Made by a program: the position numbers and the translations under genes. A stretch of 64,000 nucleotides of DNA from Devosia sp. GTDB taxonomy: Bacteria > Pseudomonadota > Alphaproteobacteria > Rhizobiales > Devosiaceae. Position 1 is the first letter of the stretch. Every line of letters begins with the position of its first letter. The notes under the pieces were generated by a model. That model was not told the DNA's origin. It ran no database searches and was given only the letters and a program-made list of their open reading frames with translations. The stretch lies in the NCBI GenBank assembly GCA_015234425.1, contig JADGNE010000033.1:124001-188000 (forward strand). The letters are read 5' to 3'. Shown piece after piece: positions 25,523 through 34,705 of this stretch.

Positions 25523-26074
25523 CTAGGCGAGCGTGCTCTGCATTGGCGTCGGGTCCTGCTCCCAAACGTGCGTGCGATCGATATGCGCCAGCGACCAGGC
25601 GAAGACCTTTTGCATCTCGCGAAGATCTCGCGCCGCCACCGCCTCTTCGAGCAGCTCGTTCATGCGCATCTTGGCGGGCAGATGGCCGGGCGGCCCCACC
25701 CGCTCGAACTCGACACCAATACCCGCATCGACCCATCCCCCGACCATCCCGGCGAACTCCTCGGAGACGAGGAAGGACGACAGCTCGAGGATGAGCAGCG
25801 TGATGACATCCTCGTCGAAATGCTCGGTGCGGATGACGACGCCACTGCGGAGCGGATGCCAGCCTGGCGAAAGCTCCTCGAGAAAGAAATAGCCGCAATA
25901 AAAGCCCCGGCAGACGTCGGGGCGGACATCATAAACCGTGCATCCCTGCCCCTCGGCGCAGTGCTGGCACAGCGTATTGGCAGGCTTCTGCAGCGGGACA
26001 GTGTGGATCGGCGCGAAGGAGCAGCAGGCAGTACACCCTTCGCAATTTCGATCCGCGATGACGGGAAGGGACAC
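25523..26074 (-). CDS. Cysteine-cluster protein, YkgJ-like
   Basis: A 183-residue cytosolic protein with a N-terminal cysteine cluster: C-E-G-C-T-A-C-C at residues ~10-17, C-Q-H-C and G-C-T-V-Y further on, then R-P-D-V-C-R-G-F-Y-C. This is the UPF0153/YkgJ pattern thought to bind Zn or an Fe-S cluster. The C-terminal ~110 residues are alpha/beta and unassigned. The gene ends convergently with the OmdA-type gene (30-bp gap). Function unknown. Confidence 0.85.
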   Translation of the reverse strand: MSLPVIADRNCEGCTACCSFAPIHTVPLQKPANTLCQHCAEGQGCTVYDVRPDVCRGFYCGYFFLEELSPGWHPLRSGVVIRTEHFDEDVITLLILELSSFLVSEEFAGMVGGWVDAGIGVEFERVGPPGHLPAKMRMNELLEEAVAARDLREMQKVFAWSLAHIDRTHVWEQDPTPMQSTLA

Positions 26075-26122
26075 GCCTATCCTCCTTGAAAATCAAGGAG
26101 AGACATAATCGAAATCAGCGGC

Positions 26123-26647
26123 TTAACACCAGCCCTCTCGCTGCCCGCGCCAGGTGTGGGCAAGGCCCTCATCCACGAGAATATCCCCCAGCGATTTTCC
26201 ATCGCGCTCGACGATGCGCAGCTTGCGGCCATACTGGTCCTGGTCGCGGTCAATGCGATGTAGTTCGAACGGGCCGGCGGAGAGCAATTGGGCAAAGCGG
26301 CTGGTGGCCTCGCGCCCCAGCGTCGCCTCGCGCGCGCACTGCGGCTGGCCGATCTCGGGCGTATTGATGTCGGCCACACGGTATTTGACCTCATCGAGCC
26401 AGAACGTATCGCCATCGACCACGCAGGTGATGCGGACCGTGCCGGCGCAGACCGGGAAGCTGCGCTGCGCGATAAGGCTGGGCGCACTCGCCCGGGACAG
26501 CATCCAGTCGGCAATGCCGGTCTTGTTGAGGGCAGTGGTGGCAGCGCCGCCGACGCCAAAGGCGATCAGCGCCAGCACAAGGAACGGCAGCCTTCTGCGT
26601 TGGCGCCGACCGCGCGAAAGCTCGAGGATCTCGGATAAGCTGGCCAT
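26123..26647 (-). CDS. Membrane-anchored staphylococcal-nuclease-like protein
   Basis: A 174-residue protein with a basic N-terminus (R-G-R-R-Q-R-R-R), a single hydrophobic segment (residues ~20-38) and a thermonuclease (SNc) domain outside. The calcium/catalytic residues can be followed in V-V-D-G-D-T-F, R-V-A-D-I-N-T-P-E and D-Q-Y-G-R-K-L, although the second catalytic Arg region is less clear. It is likely tethered to the periplasmic face. Several Cys (P-V-C, I-T-C, Q-C, G-W-C) suggest disulfides. It diverges from the ssrA promoter. Substrate, DNA or RNA, unknown. Confidence 0.87.
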   Translation of the reverse strand: MASLSEILELSRGRRQRRRLPFLVLALIAFGVGGAATTALNKTGIADWMLSRASAPSLIAQRSFPVCAGTVRITCVVDGDTFWLDEVKYRVADINTPEIGQPQCAREATLGREATSRFAQLLSAGPFELHRIDRDQDQYGRKLRIVERDGKSLGDILVDEGLAHTWRGQREGWC

Positions 26648-26714
26648 ATCGCCTCCGTTCGCAAGAGAGGATGGCCTTAAGGTGTTAAACGTCGCTGAAT
26701 CAGCATGGTGGAGT

Positions 26715-26743
26715 TTGCATCAAGCCGAGCGGTGCCCTATATA
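26715..26743 (+). promoter_or_regulatory. Sigma-70 promoter of ssrA
   Basis: TTGCAT (26715-26720) and TATATA (26738-26743) are spaced by exactly 17 bp. Transcription should begin near 26750, a few bases before the acceptor half of the tmRNA precursor. Confidence 0.75.
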
Positions 26744-26749
26744 GGGAGT

Positions 26750-27073
26750 GCCCGTAAGGGCTATGGCGATAAACGGTCATTGTAATAAACCCATCGGACC
26801 CGGGGGCAGTACCCGGCGTCTCCACCATCTCCTCCCCTCAAAAGGGGGAGCCACTGGGGACGAAACAGGATCGACGAGGGCGTAAAGAGTGTGCTTTTGC
26901 TCGGTGAGGTACCACCGTTATCGGTCCGAAACTTATAGTTGCAAATGACAACCATAAGGCTCCAGTCGCTCTCGCTGCGTAAGCAGTGCTAGCATTGGGA
27001 AATTAAGTCCTCCACCCCTAGCCGGGTGACAGGCGGGGTTCGCAGGCACCTGGCAACAGAAGCCTGCACTTTT
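26750..27073 (+). ncRNA. ssrA: Circularly permuted tmRNA (two-piece, alphaproteobacterial)
   Basis: The acceptor piece comes first and ends GGCGTCTCCACCA (CCA at 26825-26827) after a T-arm CCGGG-GGCAGTA-CCCGG. After a 28-nt processed spacer containing a hairpin, the coding piece starts GGGGACGAAACAGGATCGAC (26856), the usual tmRNA 5' end; GGGGAC pairs with GTCTCC to make the acceptor stem. The mRNA-like part carries a tag frame at 26941-26982. Downstream pseudoknot sequence runs to a terminator-like stem (GCAGGC/GCCTGC, 27042-27067, then TTTT). Outer ends are approximate. It rescues stalled ribosomes and tags the nascent chains. Confidence 0.95.
26941..26982 (+). CDS. tmRNA proteolysis tag reading frame
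   Basis: The resume codon GCA at 26941 opens A-N-D-N-H-K-A-P-V-A-L-A-A followed by TAA; with the alanine carried by tmRNA the tag is AANDNHKAPVALAA. The A-N-D-N start and the L-A-A end are those of alphaproteobacterial tags; L-A-A is the ClpX degron and the N-terminal part is the SspB-binding side. Confidence 0.95.
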   Translation, partial: ANDNHKAPVALAA

Positions 27074-27181
27074 CCCATGCTGCCCGCCTTGTCCTCGGCC
27101 TTTGTTCTTGAATTATCGGGGAACGTAGGGCTGATATGGGCCGTTCGGATTCGTGCCGACTGACAAGACCAAGGGACTAAA

Positions 27182-27673
27182 ATGGCCGAAGATCATCTGC
27201 GTTACGACATTCTCGCCCAGGAAGCTCTGCGCGGCGTCGTGCGCAAGGTTCTGGCCGAAGTGTCGCGCACCGGCCTGCCCGGCGAGCATCACTTCTTCAT
27301 TTCCTTCGCGACCCGCGCCCCCGGCGTGCGCCTCAGCGAAAAGCTGCTGACCCAGTACGACAAGGAAATGACCATCGTCCTGCAGAATCAGTATTGGGAC
27401 CTCAAGGTCACCGAGACCGGTTTTGAGGTCGGCCTGAGCTTTGACGGCATTCCCGAGACGCTGGTCGTCCCCTTCTCTGCCATCAAGGGGTTCTTCGATC
27501 CCTCCGTGCAGTTCGGCCTGCAGTTCGATCCGGCTACCGCACCCAATGAGGATGCGGAAAACGAAGCCAAGGCCGACGCAGCAACCGAAAAGGCCGCTGG
27601 TGGCGACGATGCCCAGCCCGAAGCGACGGGCGAAAAGGTCGTCAGCCTCGACGCCTTCCGCAAAAAGCCCTGA
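27182..27673 (+). CDS. sspB: SspB, ClpXP adaptor for tmRNA-tagged proteins
   Basis: A 163-residue alpha-type SspB (stringent starvation protein B family). The core domain (residues ~1-120: R-Y-D-I-L-A-Q-E-A-L-R-G-V-V, H-H-F-F-I-S-F-x-T, Y-W-D-L-K-V, F-S-A-I-K-G-F-F-D-P) should bind the ssrA tag. A disordered acidic linker follows and the short C-terminal V-V-S-L-D-A-F-R-K-K resembles the peptide that docks on the ClpX N-domain. It lies ~110 bp after ssrA on the same strand, which makes the functional link visible in gene order. A small RHH gene follows by 15 bp. Confidence 0.95.
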   Translation: MAEDHLRYDILAQEALRGVVRKVLAEVSRTGLPGEHHFFISFATRAPGVRLSEKLLTQYDKEMTIVLQNQYWDLKVTETGFEVGLSFDGIPETLVVPFSAIKGFFDPSVQFGLQFDPATAPNEDAENEAKADAATEKAAGGDDAQPEATGEKVVSLDAFRKKP

Positions 27674-27688
27674 TTTTTCGGGAAGCGC

Positions 27689-27916
27689 ATGCAAAAGCGC
27701 TCCTTTTCCATTGCCGGACACCGCACATCGGTCGCGCTCGAGCCTGAATTCTGGGCCGGGCTTGAAGCGATGGCAGATGCCCGTGCGGTGAGCCTTGCCG
27801 GTCTCGTCCGCCAAGTCGATGAGGCGCGCGAAAGCACCAATCTCTCCTCATCCCTGCGGCTGGCTGTGCTGGCCTGGTATCGCGATGGCGCCACCCCAGG
27901 GGCAGCTGACGCCTAG
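27689..27916 (+). CDS. Ribbon-helix-helix domain protein
   Basis: A 75-residue protein that is nearly all one ribbon-helix-helix-like (RHH_4) domain: K-R-S-F-S-I-A-G-H-R-T-S-V-A-L-E-P-E-F-W as the strand and first helix, then L-A-G-L-V-R-Q-V-D and the S-S-L-R-L-A-V-L end. Such proteins are common beside sspB in Hyphomicrobiales. DNA binding is inferred from the fold; no partner toxin is present, so it is not an antitoxin by context. It is probably co-transcribed with sspB, and its 3' end converges on the AsmA gene. Confidence 0.85.
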   Translation: MQKRSFSIAGHRTSVALEPEFWAGLEAMADARAVSLAGLVRQVDEARESTNLSSSLRLAVLAWYRDGATPGAADA

Positions 27917-27925
27917 CGAATTACT

Positions 27926-30900
27926 TTAGCGCGGCAGGTTGAGCAGGTCGCTGGGAAGCACCTGGAAACCGCCTTGCGTCGGCACGCCGGTCTGGAAGCC
28001 CGGCTGCAGGCCGAGATCGAGCGGCCGGTTGAGATCGGTGGGCGGCGCAGGCTGCGGCGCAACCTGTGGTTGCTGTTCCAGGCGGCGCCGTTCCTCTTCA
28101 AGACGCAGGGCCTCTTCCGCTTCGGCGCGCCGTGCAGCGGCCTCGGCAGCCTGGCGGCGCTGTTCCTCGATCAGCCGGTTGCGCTCCTCGGCAGCGGCGC
28201 GCTGGCGCGCCTCATCCTCAAGACGCATCGCTTCAAGCCGATCGACTTCCAGTTCATTGGCCCGCACCTGAATGGCGGCCACCATCTCACCGAGATCGAT
28301 ATCGACCTGCGGCTCCGGCAGATTGCCGGTGACGCGCAGGATGATGCGCGCGGTGTCGGGTTCCACGAGGCCGCTGGCGTCCTCATAGCCCGCAGGGGTC
28401 ATGACAAAACTGCCGTTGATGCCGAGCGTGGCGAGGGCCAGATTGAGCCCGCCGTCGAGGCGCGCGCCCTCCCCTGCCATCATCAGATTGGCGAGACGGA
28501 CAATGCCGCCGGCAATGGTGAAGGCGCCCTGCGCGCTGTCGGCGACAAAACTGCTGCGCTCGAGCGCCTGGGCGATGAGAATTTCGAGAACCTCGGCCTC
28601 AGTTTGCAGCACATTTTCGAGACCGGAAATGGCGGGGTAGACCTGCGGGTCCAGGCGCGTGAGTTCGAGATCGGCGAGGGAAAAATTGCCTTCCCCCGTC
28701 ATGGCGGCCATGACTTCGGCAAGGCTGGCCCCCGTGCCCTCGAACTGCAGCCCGCTGGTGAGGCTGCCCGCAACGCCGCTGCTGATGGTTTCGGGCAGGA
28801 TCGCGGCAAGGTCGACATCCGTCAGCGTCAACCGGCCCGACAGCACACGCTCCGGCAAGGGGCCGGCGCAGCAGAGGGTGAGGTCGAGCGTGGCCTTGCC
28901 GTCACCAATAGCGCCAGTGAGGCGGCCAAGGCCGATAGATTGGGGGTTCCAGGTGACGTCGAACCTTGCATTGGCCAGGCTGACATTGCCGATGCCCAGC
29001 TGGTCGGCCTCGACGGCAATTGTTCCGCGCGAGGGCCGCAGCGCGTTGGCGCCAGCCAGCGGCCCTTCGGGCCAGACGCCATCGGCACCGATCAGAGCCG
29101 CGGGCGAGAGGATGGAGCCGGCAAGATGCTCGGCGGCGAGGTGGTCAAAGCTCAGCGTGCCGCTGAAACTGGGGAGCTGACCCACCGAGGCAAGCTCGAT
29201 ATTGCCGCCAAAACCTCCGGCGCCTGTGACCCCGGAAATGCCCGAGAGGGTAACGCGGGAGGTGCCGGCAAAGCGAACGCCGGCGCTGGCTTCAAACGAG
29301 CCGAGGCCGAGCCCGGAAATACCGGCAAGGCCCGCGAGGCCGGACCCGTTTTCGAGCTGCACATCAATCGTCCCGGCGCCCGAGACTTCTCCGCTGTCGG
29401 CAAGCGTCAGCGTGCCCACATAGGCGATGGATTCATCGTTCTGGCTGGCAGCGATGCGGGTATCATAACCGTCCTGGCGCGTGCCCTCGGCAAAGAGCGA
29501 GACCATGGCGGGGGCGTCGCTGACGAACGGCGAAACCTCCGCAAGACCGAGCTGCGCCATGATTCCCGCCGCGTCGTCCCCTTCGATAGACGCCGAGAGC
29601 AGGAGATGGCCCTCGTCGAGACCGGCGAGCCCCTTTTCGAGATCGGCCCGCAGTGTGAGCATGCCCGCGCCGGCAGTGCCGTTGAGCGAAAGGATCTGTC
29701 CCCCGACGGAGGACGGGCGCGTGAGGTCGAGCTCGAGATCCAGCGGGATGGAACCGGCGAGCGCCCGTCGCCAGCCTTCGGGAAGCCCGGCAAGATCGTA
29801 GAGCGCAGTCACCGCCGGAGCGGACCGATTGTCGAGCTGCACCCGGCCGGAGAGACCGAGCTCCGGGGCCGCGAGTGTGCCGGTCGCCGTGCCGATGAGG
29901 TGGAGCCCAAGCCCGCCGAGATCGCTGCTGACGAAACGCGTCAGCCGCAGTTCCTCTTCGGTCCAGCTGCCTTCGGCGATGAGATCGGTGGCATCGAGGC
30001 CGAGCACGCGTGCGGCCTTGGTGTGGACCGCGAAACTGCCCTGCGGGAAGCTGACGGCAAATGTATTGTCGCTGGCTGGATCGGGGAACAGCGCGCCGAG
30101 CGCAGCGCTGTCGGCCGCGGTGAGATCATCGAAACGCCCGACGAGGTCAATGCGCGGCTCATCGCCGAAACCGAGGCGCAGCTCGACGGCATGGACCTTG
30201 TTGTTGAGGGTCAGGCGGCCGTGGCTGAAGCCGAAGGCCTCGCCGGCAAAGATGACCTGCCCTTCCAGCCGGCCCGCCGTATTGGCGAGCGCATTGTCTT
30301 CACGGGCACGGCGCCAGAGATGGGAGAAGGCATCGAGCCGGGCACTGGCGAGAGTGAGATTGCCGTTGAAAGATGGCTTGTCATCGATGCCGCGCAGAGT
30401 GCCGGCAAGGGCAACGCTGGTGTTTCCAGGCAGTTCGGCAAGAGCGCGCGACACCTGCCAGGCAGAGCCATCGAAATTGGCATCGACGCGGACATTGCGA
30501 AGAGAGGCCCCGCGAAGGCCGATTTCGGCGAGATCGACGCCCAGGCGACCCGGGATCGGTGGCAGCGGCGGCGCCGGCAGTTCGGAAAGAAGGCGCACCA
30601 GTTCATAGGGCTGTTCGCTGGCCACCTCATTGGCATCCCGCGGCGGCAGGTTGAAGACGCCGCCCGAGACCACGGCTTCAAAGTCGCGGCGCGTGCCGAG
30701 CTGGATGGAAGCGGCACCGGTGAGGCGCATGCCGGCACGGTTCTCGTCGAGCAGCAGCGTATAGCCATTGAGCACGACCCGGTCGGTGGAGGCGGTCACC
30801 TTGCTTTCGAGCACCAGATTGCCGCGAATGTCTTCGGCGGTGGCGGCCGGTGGCGGCGCCTGCCGGTAAGTCATGGCGCCGTCGAACTTGGGCGCCATGC

Positions 30901-31576
30901 CCGACGTCATCGCGCCATCAAGGGTGAGGCTGTAGGCGCCACCGGTGCGGCCAAGAAAAGCAGTGAGGCGCGCGGTGCCTTCGGCGTCGGCGACGCCGCT
31001 CGAAAGGCGGATGTCGAAGGGATCGTTCTGATACTGGAGGCGACCCGAAAACTGATAGGGACCGGCCAGGCTCGAAAGCCGGAGGTCGCCGGAGATCGCC
31101 GAGAAACTGTGGCTTTCGCCGGAGCGCAGATCGGTAAGGCCGATGCGCCCCTCTTCGACACGCGCCTGATCGAGCACCACGCCACTGCCGGTGCCGGCGA
31201 TCTCGACGCCGCTGGAAAGGAGGCCGTTTTCATCGATAACGAGATTGATGACGGGCGCACGCAGCACGAGCTGGGTGAGATTATACTGGTCGCGCAGGAA
31301 ATCCATGAGCGCGAACTCGGCCTCGACGCCGGCAATGGTGGCGGCAGGCTTGTTCGCGGGGCCGACCACGACGTCGGAGAAAACGAGGCGCGGCTGGGGC
31401 AGAAGGGCGAAGTCAATGTCGCCCTCGATGGTCACCTCGGCACCCAGAACGCTGGCGGCAAGCACCTCCATGCGGTCGCGATAATCGCTCCACTCGATAA
31501 AGCGCGGCGCAAGGAACGCCCCCGCCAGCACTGCGATGGCGATCAAGCCGACGACGATATAGATGCGATTGAGCAC
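27926..31576 (-). CDS. AsmA family protein (large envelope protein)
   Basis: About 1216 residues. The N-terminal membrane anchor is L-N-R-I-Y-I-V-V-G-L-I-A-I-A-V-L-A-G-A-F, followed by the AsmA start (F-I-E-W-S-D-Y-R-D, A-S-V-L-G-A-E-V-T-I-E-G-D-I-D). A very long beta-rich periplasmic region leads to the conserved C-terminal AsmA_2 part (G-E-G-N-F-S-L-A-D-L-E-L-T and F-T-I-A-G-G-I-V-R-L). The last ~130 residues are a charged R/E/A coiled coil and a Pro/Gln tail. Start GTG 31576 is chosen because it lies just before the anchor; no ATG fits. Family members are thought to move phospholipids to the outer membrane. It diverges from uvrD. Confidence 0.9.
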   Translation of the reverse strand: MLNRIYIVVGLIAIAVLAGAFLAPRFIEWSDYRDRMEVLAASVLGAEVTIEGDIDFALLPQPRLVFSDVVVGPANKPAATIAGVEAEFALMDFLRDQYNLTQLVLRAPVINLVIDENGLLSSGVEIAGTGSGVVLDQARVEEGRIGLTDLRSGESHSFSAISGDLRLSSLAGPYQFSGRLQYQNDPFDIRLSSGVADAEGTARLTAFLGRTGGAYSLTLDGAMTSGMAPKFDGAMTYRQAPPPAATAEDIRGNLVLESKVTASTDRVVLNGYTLLLDENRAGMRLTGAASIQLGTRRDFEAVVSGGVFNLPPRDANEVASEQPYELVRLLSELPAPPLPPIPGRLGVDLAEIGLRGASLRNVRVDANFDGSAWQVSRALAELPGNTSVALAGTLRGIDDKPSFNGNLTLASARLDAFSHLWRRAREDNALANTAGRLEGQVIFAGEAFGFSHGRLTLNNKVHAVELRLGFGDEPRIDLVGRFDDLTAADSAALGALFPDPASDNTFAVSFPQGSFAVHTKAARVLGLDATDLIAEGSWTEEELRLTRFVSSDLGGLGLHLIGTATGTLAAPELGLSGRVQLDNRSAPAVTALYDLAGLPEGWRRALAGSIPLDLELDLTRPSSVGGQILSLNGTAGAGMLTLRADLEKGLAGLDEGHLLLSASIEGDDAAGIMAQLGLAEVSPFVSDAPAMVSLFAEGTRQDGYDTRIAASQNDESIAYVGTLTLADSGEVSGAGTIDVQLENGSGLAGLAGISGLGLGSFEASAGVRFAGTSRVTLSGISGVTGAGGFGGNIELASVGQLPSFSGTLSFDHLAAEHLAGSILSPAALIGADGVWPEGPLAGANALRPSRGTIAVEADQLGIGNVSLANARFDVTWNPQSIGLGRLTGAIGDGKATLDLTLCCAGPLPERVLSGRLTLTDVDLAAILPETISSGVAGSLTSGLQFEGTGASLAEVMAAMTGEGNFSLADLELTRLDPQVYPAISGLENVLQTEAEVLEILIAQALERSSFVADSAQGAFTIAGGIVRLANLMMAGEGARLDGGLNLALATLGINGSFVMTPAGYEDASGLVEPDTARIILRVTGNLPEPQVDIDLGEMVAAIQVRANELEVDRLEAMRLEDEARQRAAAEERNRLIEEQRRQAAEAAARRAEAEEALRLEEERRRLEQQPQVAPQPAPPTDLNRPLDLGLQPGFQTGVPTQGGFQVLPSDLLNLPR

Positions 31577-31686
31577 GGTGTGCGTTCTGCCCGCCAGATT
31601 CCTGCCGCGAGTGTAGGGACTTGGCGTGTCCGCGCAAGACCAGGCAACAGTCAATCGACGCTTGCGAAGGCCACAAAACCAGTCGT

Positions 31687-31701
31687 GAACAAGAAAAGAA
31701 C
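31687..31701. promoter_or_regulatory. LexA (SOS) box
   Basis: GAAC-AAGAAAA-GAAC is an exact match to the alphaproteobacterial LexA site GAAC-N7-GAAC (GTTC-N7-GTTC on the other strand). It lies 170 bp before uvrD and 111 bp before the divergent AsmA gene. UvrD is a classical SOS gene, so I assign it there; the rest of the 294-bp gap (31577-31870) shows no gene. Confidence 0.65.
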
Positions 31702-31870
31702 GAATTCGCCGGCCTTATCAGCGCAAACCCGTCCGGTGACGACCGTGTGAGGGGCCGCGCTCCTATACAGAGGGCCGCCTCGACCCTATATTGCACCGAG
31801 AACAAAATAAGATTCGTCAAGGCTTGGCCGCGCATCTGTCCCAGGTGCCAGGCCAAGGGATTTAGCGCTC

Positions 31871-34219
31871 ATGGTCGAACCCGCCCCCCTGCACCGCCCC
31901 CAAGGCGGGCCCATCACCAGCCAGCTGCGAAGCAGGCAGGCCTATCGCCCTGCAGCCGATTATCTTGCAGGCCTGAATCCCGAACAGAGGGACGCGGTTT
32001 TACAAACGGAAGGCCCACTACTCGTGCTAGCAGGCGCGGGCACCGGCAAGACACGTGTGCTCATCACACGAATAGCTCATATCGTTCTCGAGGGCAGAGC
32101 CGACCCGTACAATATTCTTGCGGTTACGTTTACCAACAAGGCTGCGCGCGAAATGAAGGACCGGATTAGTACCTTCGTGACGCCACTCCCTGAGCTACCT
32201 TGGATGGGCACATTCCATTCAATGTCTGCAAAAATTCTGAGGCGCCATGCCGAACTGGTGGACCTCAAGCCGGCTTTCACTATTCTCGACACTGACGACC
32301 AGATCCGGCTGATCAAGCAGTTGCTGGCGGCGGAGAACATCGACGAGAAGCGCTGGCCCGCCCGGCAGTTCGCGGGGATGCTGGACGCCTGGAAGAACCG
32401 CGGCTGGCTGCCCAAGGATGTGCCGGCCAGCGACAGCGGCTATTATGCCAATGGCAAGGGCGGCAAGCTCTACTACGATTATCAGGCGCGGCTGAAGACG
32501 CTGAACGCCGCCGACTTCGGCGATCTTCTGCTCGAATGTATCCGGCTGTTCCGCGAGAACCCGGAAGTGCTGGCCGAATATCACCGCAAATTCAAATACA
32601 TGCTGGTGGACGAATACCAGGACAGTAACACCGCCCAATATCTGTGGCTGCGCCTGCTGGCCCAAGGCAAGCCAGCTTCGGAAGCCAATATCTGCGTGGT
32701 GGGCGACGACGACCAATCGATCTACGGCTGGCGCGGGGCTGAAGTGGACAACATCCTACGCTTCGAAAAGGATTTTCCGGGCGCCAAGGTGATCAAGCTC
32801 GAGCGCAATTATCGCTCGACAGCGAATATCCTCAAGGCCGCCTCGACCCTGATCGCCAATAATGAAGGCCGGCTGGGCAAGACGCTGCACACCGACATTG
32901 CCGAAGGCGGCGAGCTGGTCTCGTTCACCCAGGTCTATGACAGCGAGGAAGAAGCCCGCACCATCGGCGAGGAAATCGAGCAGTATCAGCGCGCCGGCGA
33001 ACCGCTAAATTCCATGGCCATCCTCGTGCGCGCCTCTTTCCAGATGCGCGAGTTCGAAGAGCGCTTCATCACGCTGGGGCTCAATTATCGCGTCGTCGGC
33101 GGCCCGCGCTTTTATGAGCGCAAGGAAATCCGCGATGCACTGGCCTATCTGCGCCTTGTGGCACAGCCGGCCGACGACCTGGCCTTCGAGCGCATCATCA
33201 ACGTGCCCAAGCGCGGCCTCGGCGACACCACCGTCAACATGCTGACCGCGACGGCGCGGCACCAGAACATTCCCCTTCTCGCCTCAACGCGCATGATGGT
33301 GGAAACCGAGGACCTCAAGCCCAAGCAGCGCTCGACCCTGCGCAGCCTCGTCAACCAGTTCGATGACTGGTCCTATCGCTCCCAGACCTTGCCGCCGTAT
33401 CAGCTGGTGGAGCAGATCCTCGAGGAGAGCGGCTATATGGACATGCTGGCGGCCGACAAATCCGCCGAGTCCGAAGGGCGCAAGGAAAACCTCAAGGAAC
33501 TCAGCCGCTCGATGGAGGAGTTCGAGACCCTCGGCGGGTTCCTCGAACACATCTCGCTGGTGATGGACCGCGACAGCGCCGACGCCAGCGACGCCGTCAC
33601 CATCATGACGCTGCACTCGTCCAAGGGGCTCGAATTCAACACAGTGTTCCTGCCCGGCTGGGAGGACGGCACCTTTCCGAGCCAGCGATCGATGGACGAA
33701 AGCGGTCGCGCGGGCCTCGAGGAAGAACGCCGCCTCGGCTATGTCGGCATCACCCGTGGGCGCAAGCGCGTACGCATTTCGGCGGCACAGAACCGGCGTA
33801 TCCACGGGCTCTGGCAGTCTGCCATTCCCTCCCGCTTCATCGACGAGCTTCCGCCTGAAGCCGTCGAGGTGACCGATCGCGGCTCGGCCTATGGCGGCTA
33901 CAGCTATGGCGGCGGCGCTGCGAGCCGCTTTAACAAGGCTGACCCGTTCGAAAGCGTCTACGATACGCCCGGGTGGCAGCGCGCCCGCGCCAATCAGGCC
34001 AGCCGCAAGAGCAGCGGACCGATGACCATCGAAGGCGAGCTGGTTGCCCGCTCGGTCGACCTCGGCAGCCAGTCGAGCAGCTATGTGCTGGGCGACCGCG
34101 TCTTCCACCTCAAGTTCGGCTATGGCGAGGTGATCACCATCGAAGGCAACAAGCTGACCATCGATTTTGAAAAGGCCGGGACCAAGAAGGTTTTGGAGAG
34201 CTTTGTGAAGAAGGGCTAA
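31871..34219 (+). CDS. uvrD: DNA helicase II, UvrD/PcrA type
   Basis: A 782-residue superfamily-1A 3'-5' helicase for nucleotide excision and mismatch repair. It has L-N-P-E-Q-R-D-A-V (Q motif), Walker A G-A-G-T-G-K-T at residues 55-61, V-D-E-Y-Q-D-S (motif II), [13 protein letters not shown] (motif III), L-E-R-N-Y-R-S (IV), T-L-H-S-S-K-G-L-E (V) and V-G-I-T-R-G/R-K-R (VI). The C-terminal [11 protein letters not shown] tudor-like region that contacts RNA polymerase is present. A LexA box lies upstream. uvrD-prmA-pepP is a usual alphaproteobacterial order, here with two genes inserted. Confidence 0.97.
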   Translation: MVEPAPLHRPQGGPITSQLRSRQAYRPAADYLAGLNPEQRDAVLQTEGPLLVLAGAGTGKTRVLITRIAHIVLEGRADPYNILAVTFTNKAAREMKDRISTFVTPLPELPWMGTFHSMSAKILRRHAELVDLKPAFTILDTDDQIRLIKQLLAAENIDEKRWPARQFAGMLDAWKNRGWLPKDVPASDSGYYANGKGGKLYYDYQARLKTLNAADFGDLLLECIRLFRENPEVLAEYHRKFKYMLVDEYQDSNTAQYLWLRLLAQGKPASEANICVVGDDDQSIYGWRGAEVDNILRFEKDFPGAKVIKLERNYRSTANILKAASTLIANNEGRLGKTLHTDIAEGGELVSFTQVYDSEEEARTIGEEIEQYQRAGEPLNSMAILVRASFQMREFEERFITLGLNYRVVGGPRFYERKEIRDALAYLRLVAQPADDLAFERIINVPKRGLGDTTVNMLTATARHQNIPLLASTRMMVETEDLKPKQRSTLRSLVNQFDDWSYRSQTLPPYQLVEQILEESGYMDMLAADKSAESEGRKENLKELSRSMEEFETLGGFLEHISLVMDRDSADASDAVTIMTLHSSKGLEFNTVFLPGWEDGTFPSQRSMDESGRAGLEEERRLGYVGITRGRKRVRISAAQNRRIHGLWQSAIPSRFIDELPPEAVEVTDRGSAYGGYSYGGGAASRFNKADPFESVYDTPGWQRARANQASRKSSGPMTIEGELVARSVDLGSQSSSYVLGDRVFHLKFGYGEVITIEGNKLTIDFEKAGTKKVLESFVKKG

Positions 34220-34307
34220 GCCCCCTTCCCCACGAGATTATACAGCCCCGCGTCTTGCCTTTTGCGCTGCTCGCCCCACATGCTGGAGAGCGAACAGGAG
34301 GACCACG

Positions 34308-34625
34308 ATGATCATTTCCACCACGCCGACGCTCGAAGGCCGGGCTATTCGGGAGTATCTCGGCATTGCCACGGGCGAAGTGATCGTGGGCGCCAATGTC
34401 TTCAAGGATCTGTTTGCCGGCATTCGCGACATCGTCGGCGGTCGCGCCGGAGCTTATGAATCCACCCTGCGCGATGCCCGCCGACAGGCCTTTGCCGAGC
34501 TGGAAGAAGAAGCCCGGCGTCTGGGCGCCGATGCAGTTGTCGGTGTCGACATCGACTATGAAGTCGTCGGCCAGGGCGGGTCTATGCTGATGGTTTCGGT
34601 ATCGGGAACGGCCGTACGTCTCTGA
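34308..34625 (+). CDS. YbjQ/UPF0145 family protein
   Basis: A 105-residue protein with the whole heavy-metal-binding-like UPF0145 fold: [27 protein letters not shown] and [15 protein letters not shown]. Such proteins assemble as pentamers in crystal structures; their cellular role is unknown. A strong A-G-G-A-G-G lies 8 bases before the ATG. It stands between uvrD and a diguanylate cyclase on the same strand. Confidence 0.92.
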   Translation: MIISTTPTLEGRAIREYLGIATGEVIVGANVFKDLFAGIRDIVGGRAGAYESTLRDARRQAFAELEEEARRLGADAVVGVDIDYEVVGQGGSMLMVSVSGTAVRL

Positions 34626-34705
34626 TAGCACGCAATTAACCAGCCAGATTCACACCTTGTCAGCCTGCTGCGTGCCACACTGACGCTCCCGATGGGAGCA
34701 GGGCC

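Noticed and set aside
27689..27916. Antitoxin reading of the ribbon-helix-helix gene
   Set aside because: No small toxin gene is adjacent and the gene follows sspB as in many relatives.
27974..31750. A 1258-codon open frame on the plus strand
   Set aside because: It mirrors the AsmA gene and has the Arg/Gly/His/Glu-rich composition of an antisense frame in GC-rich DNA; no start signal or domain.
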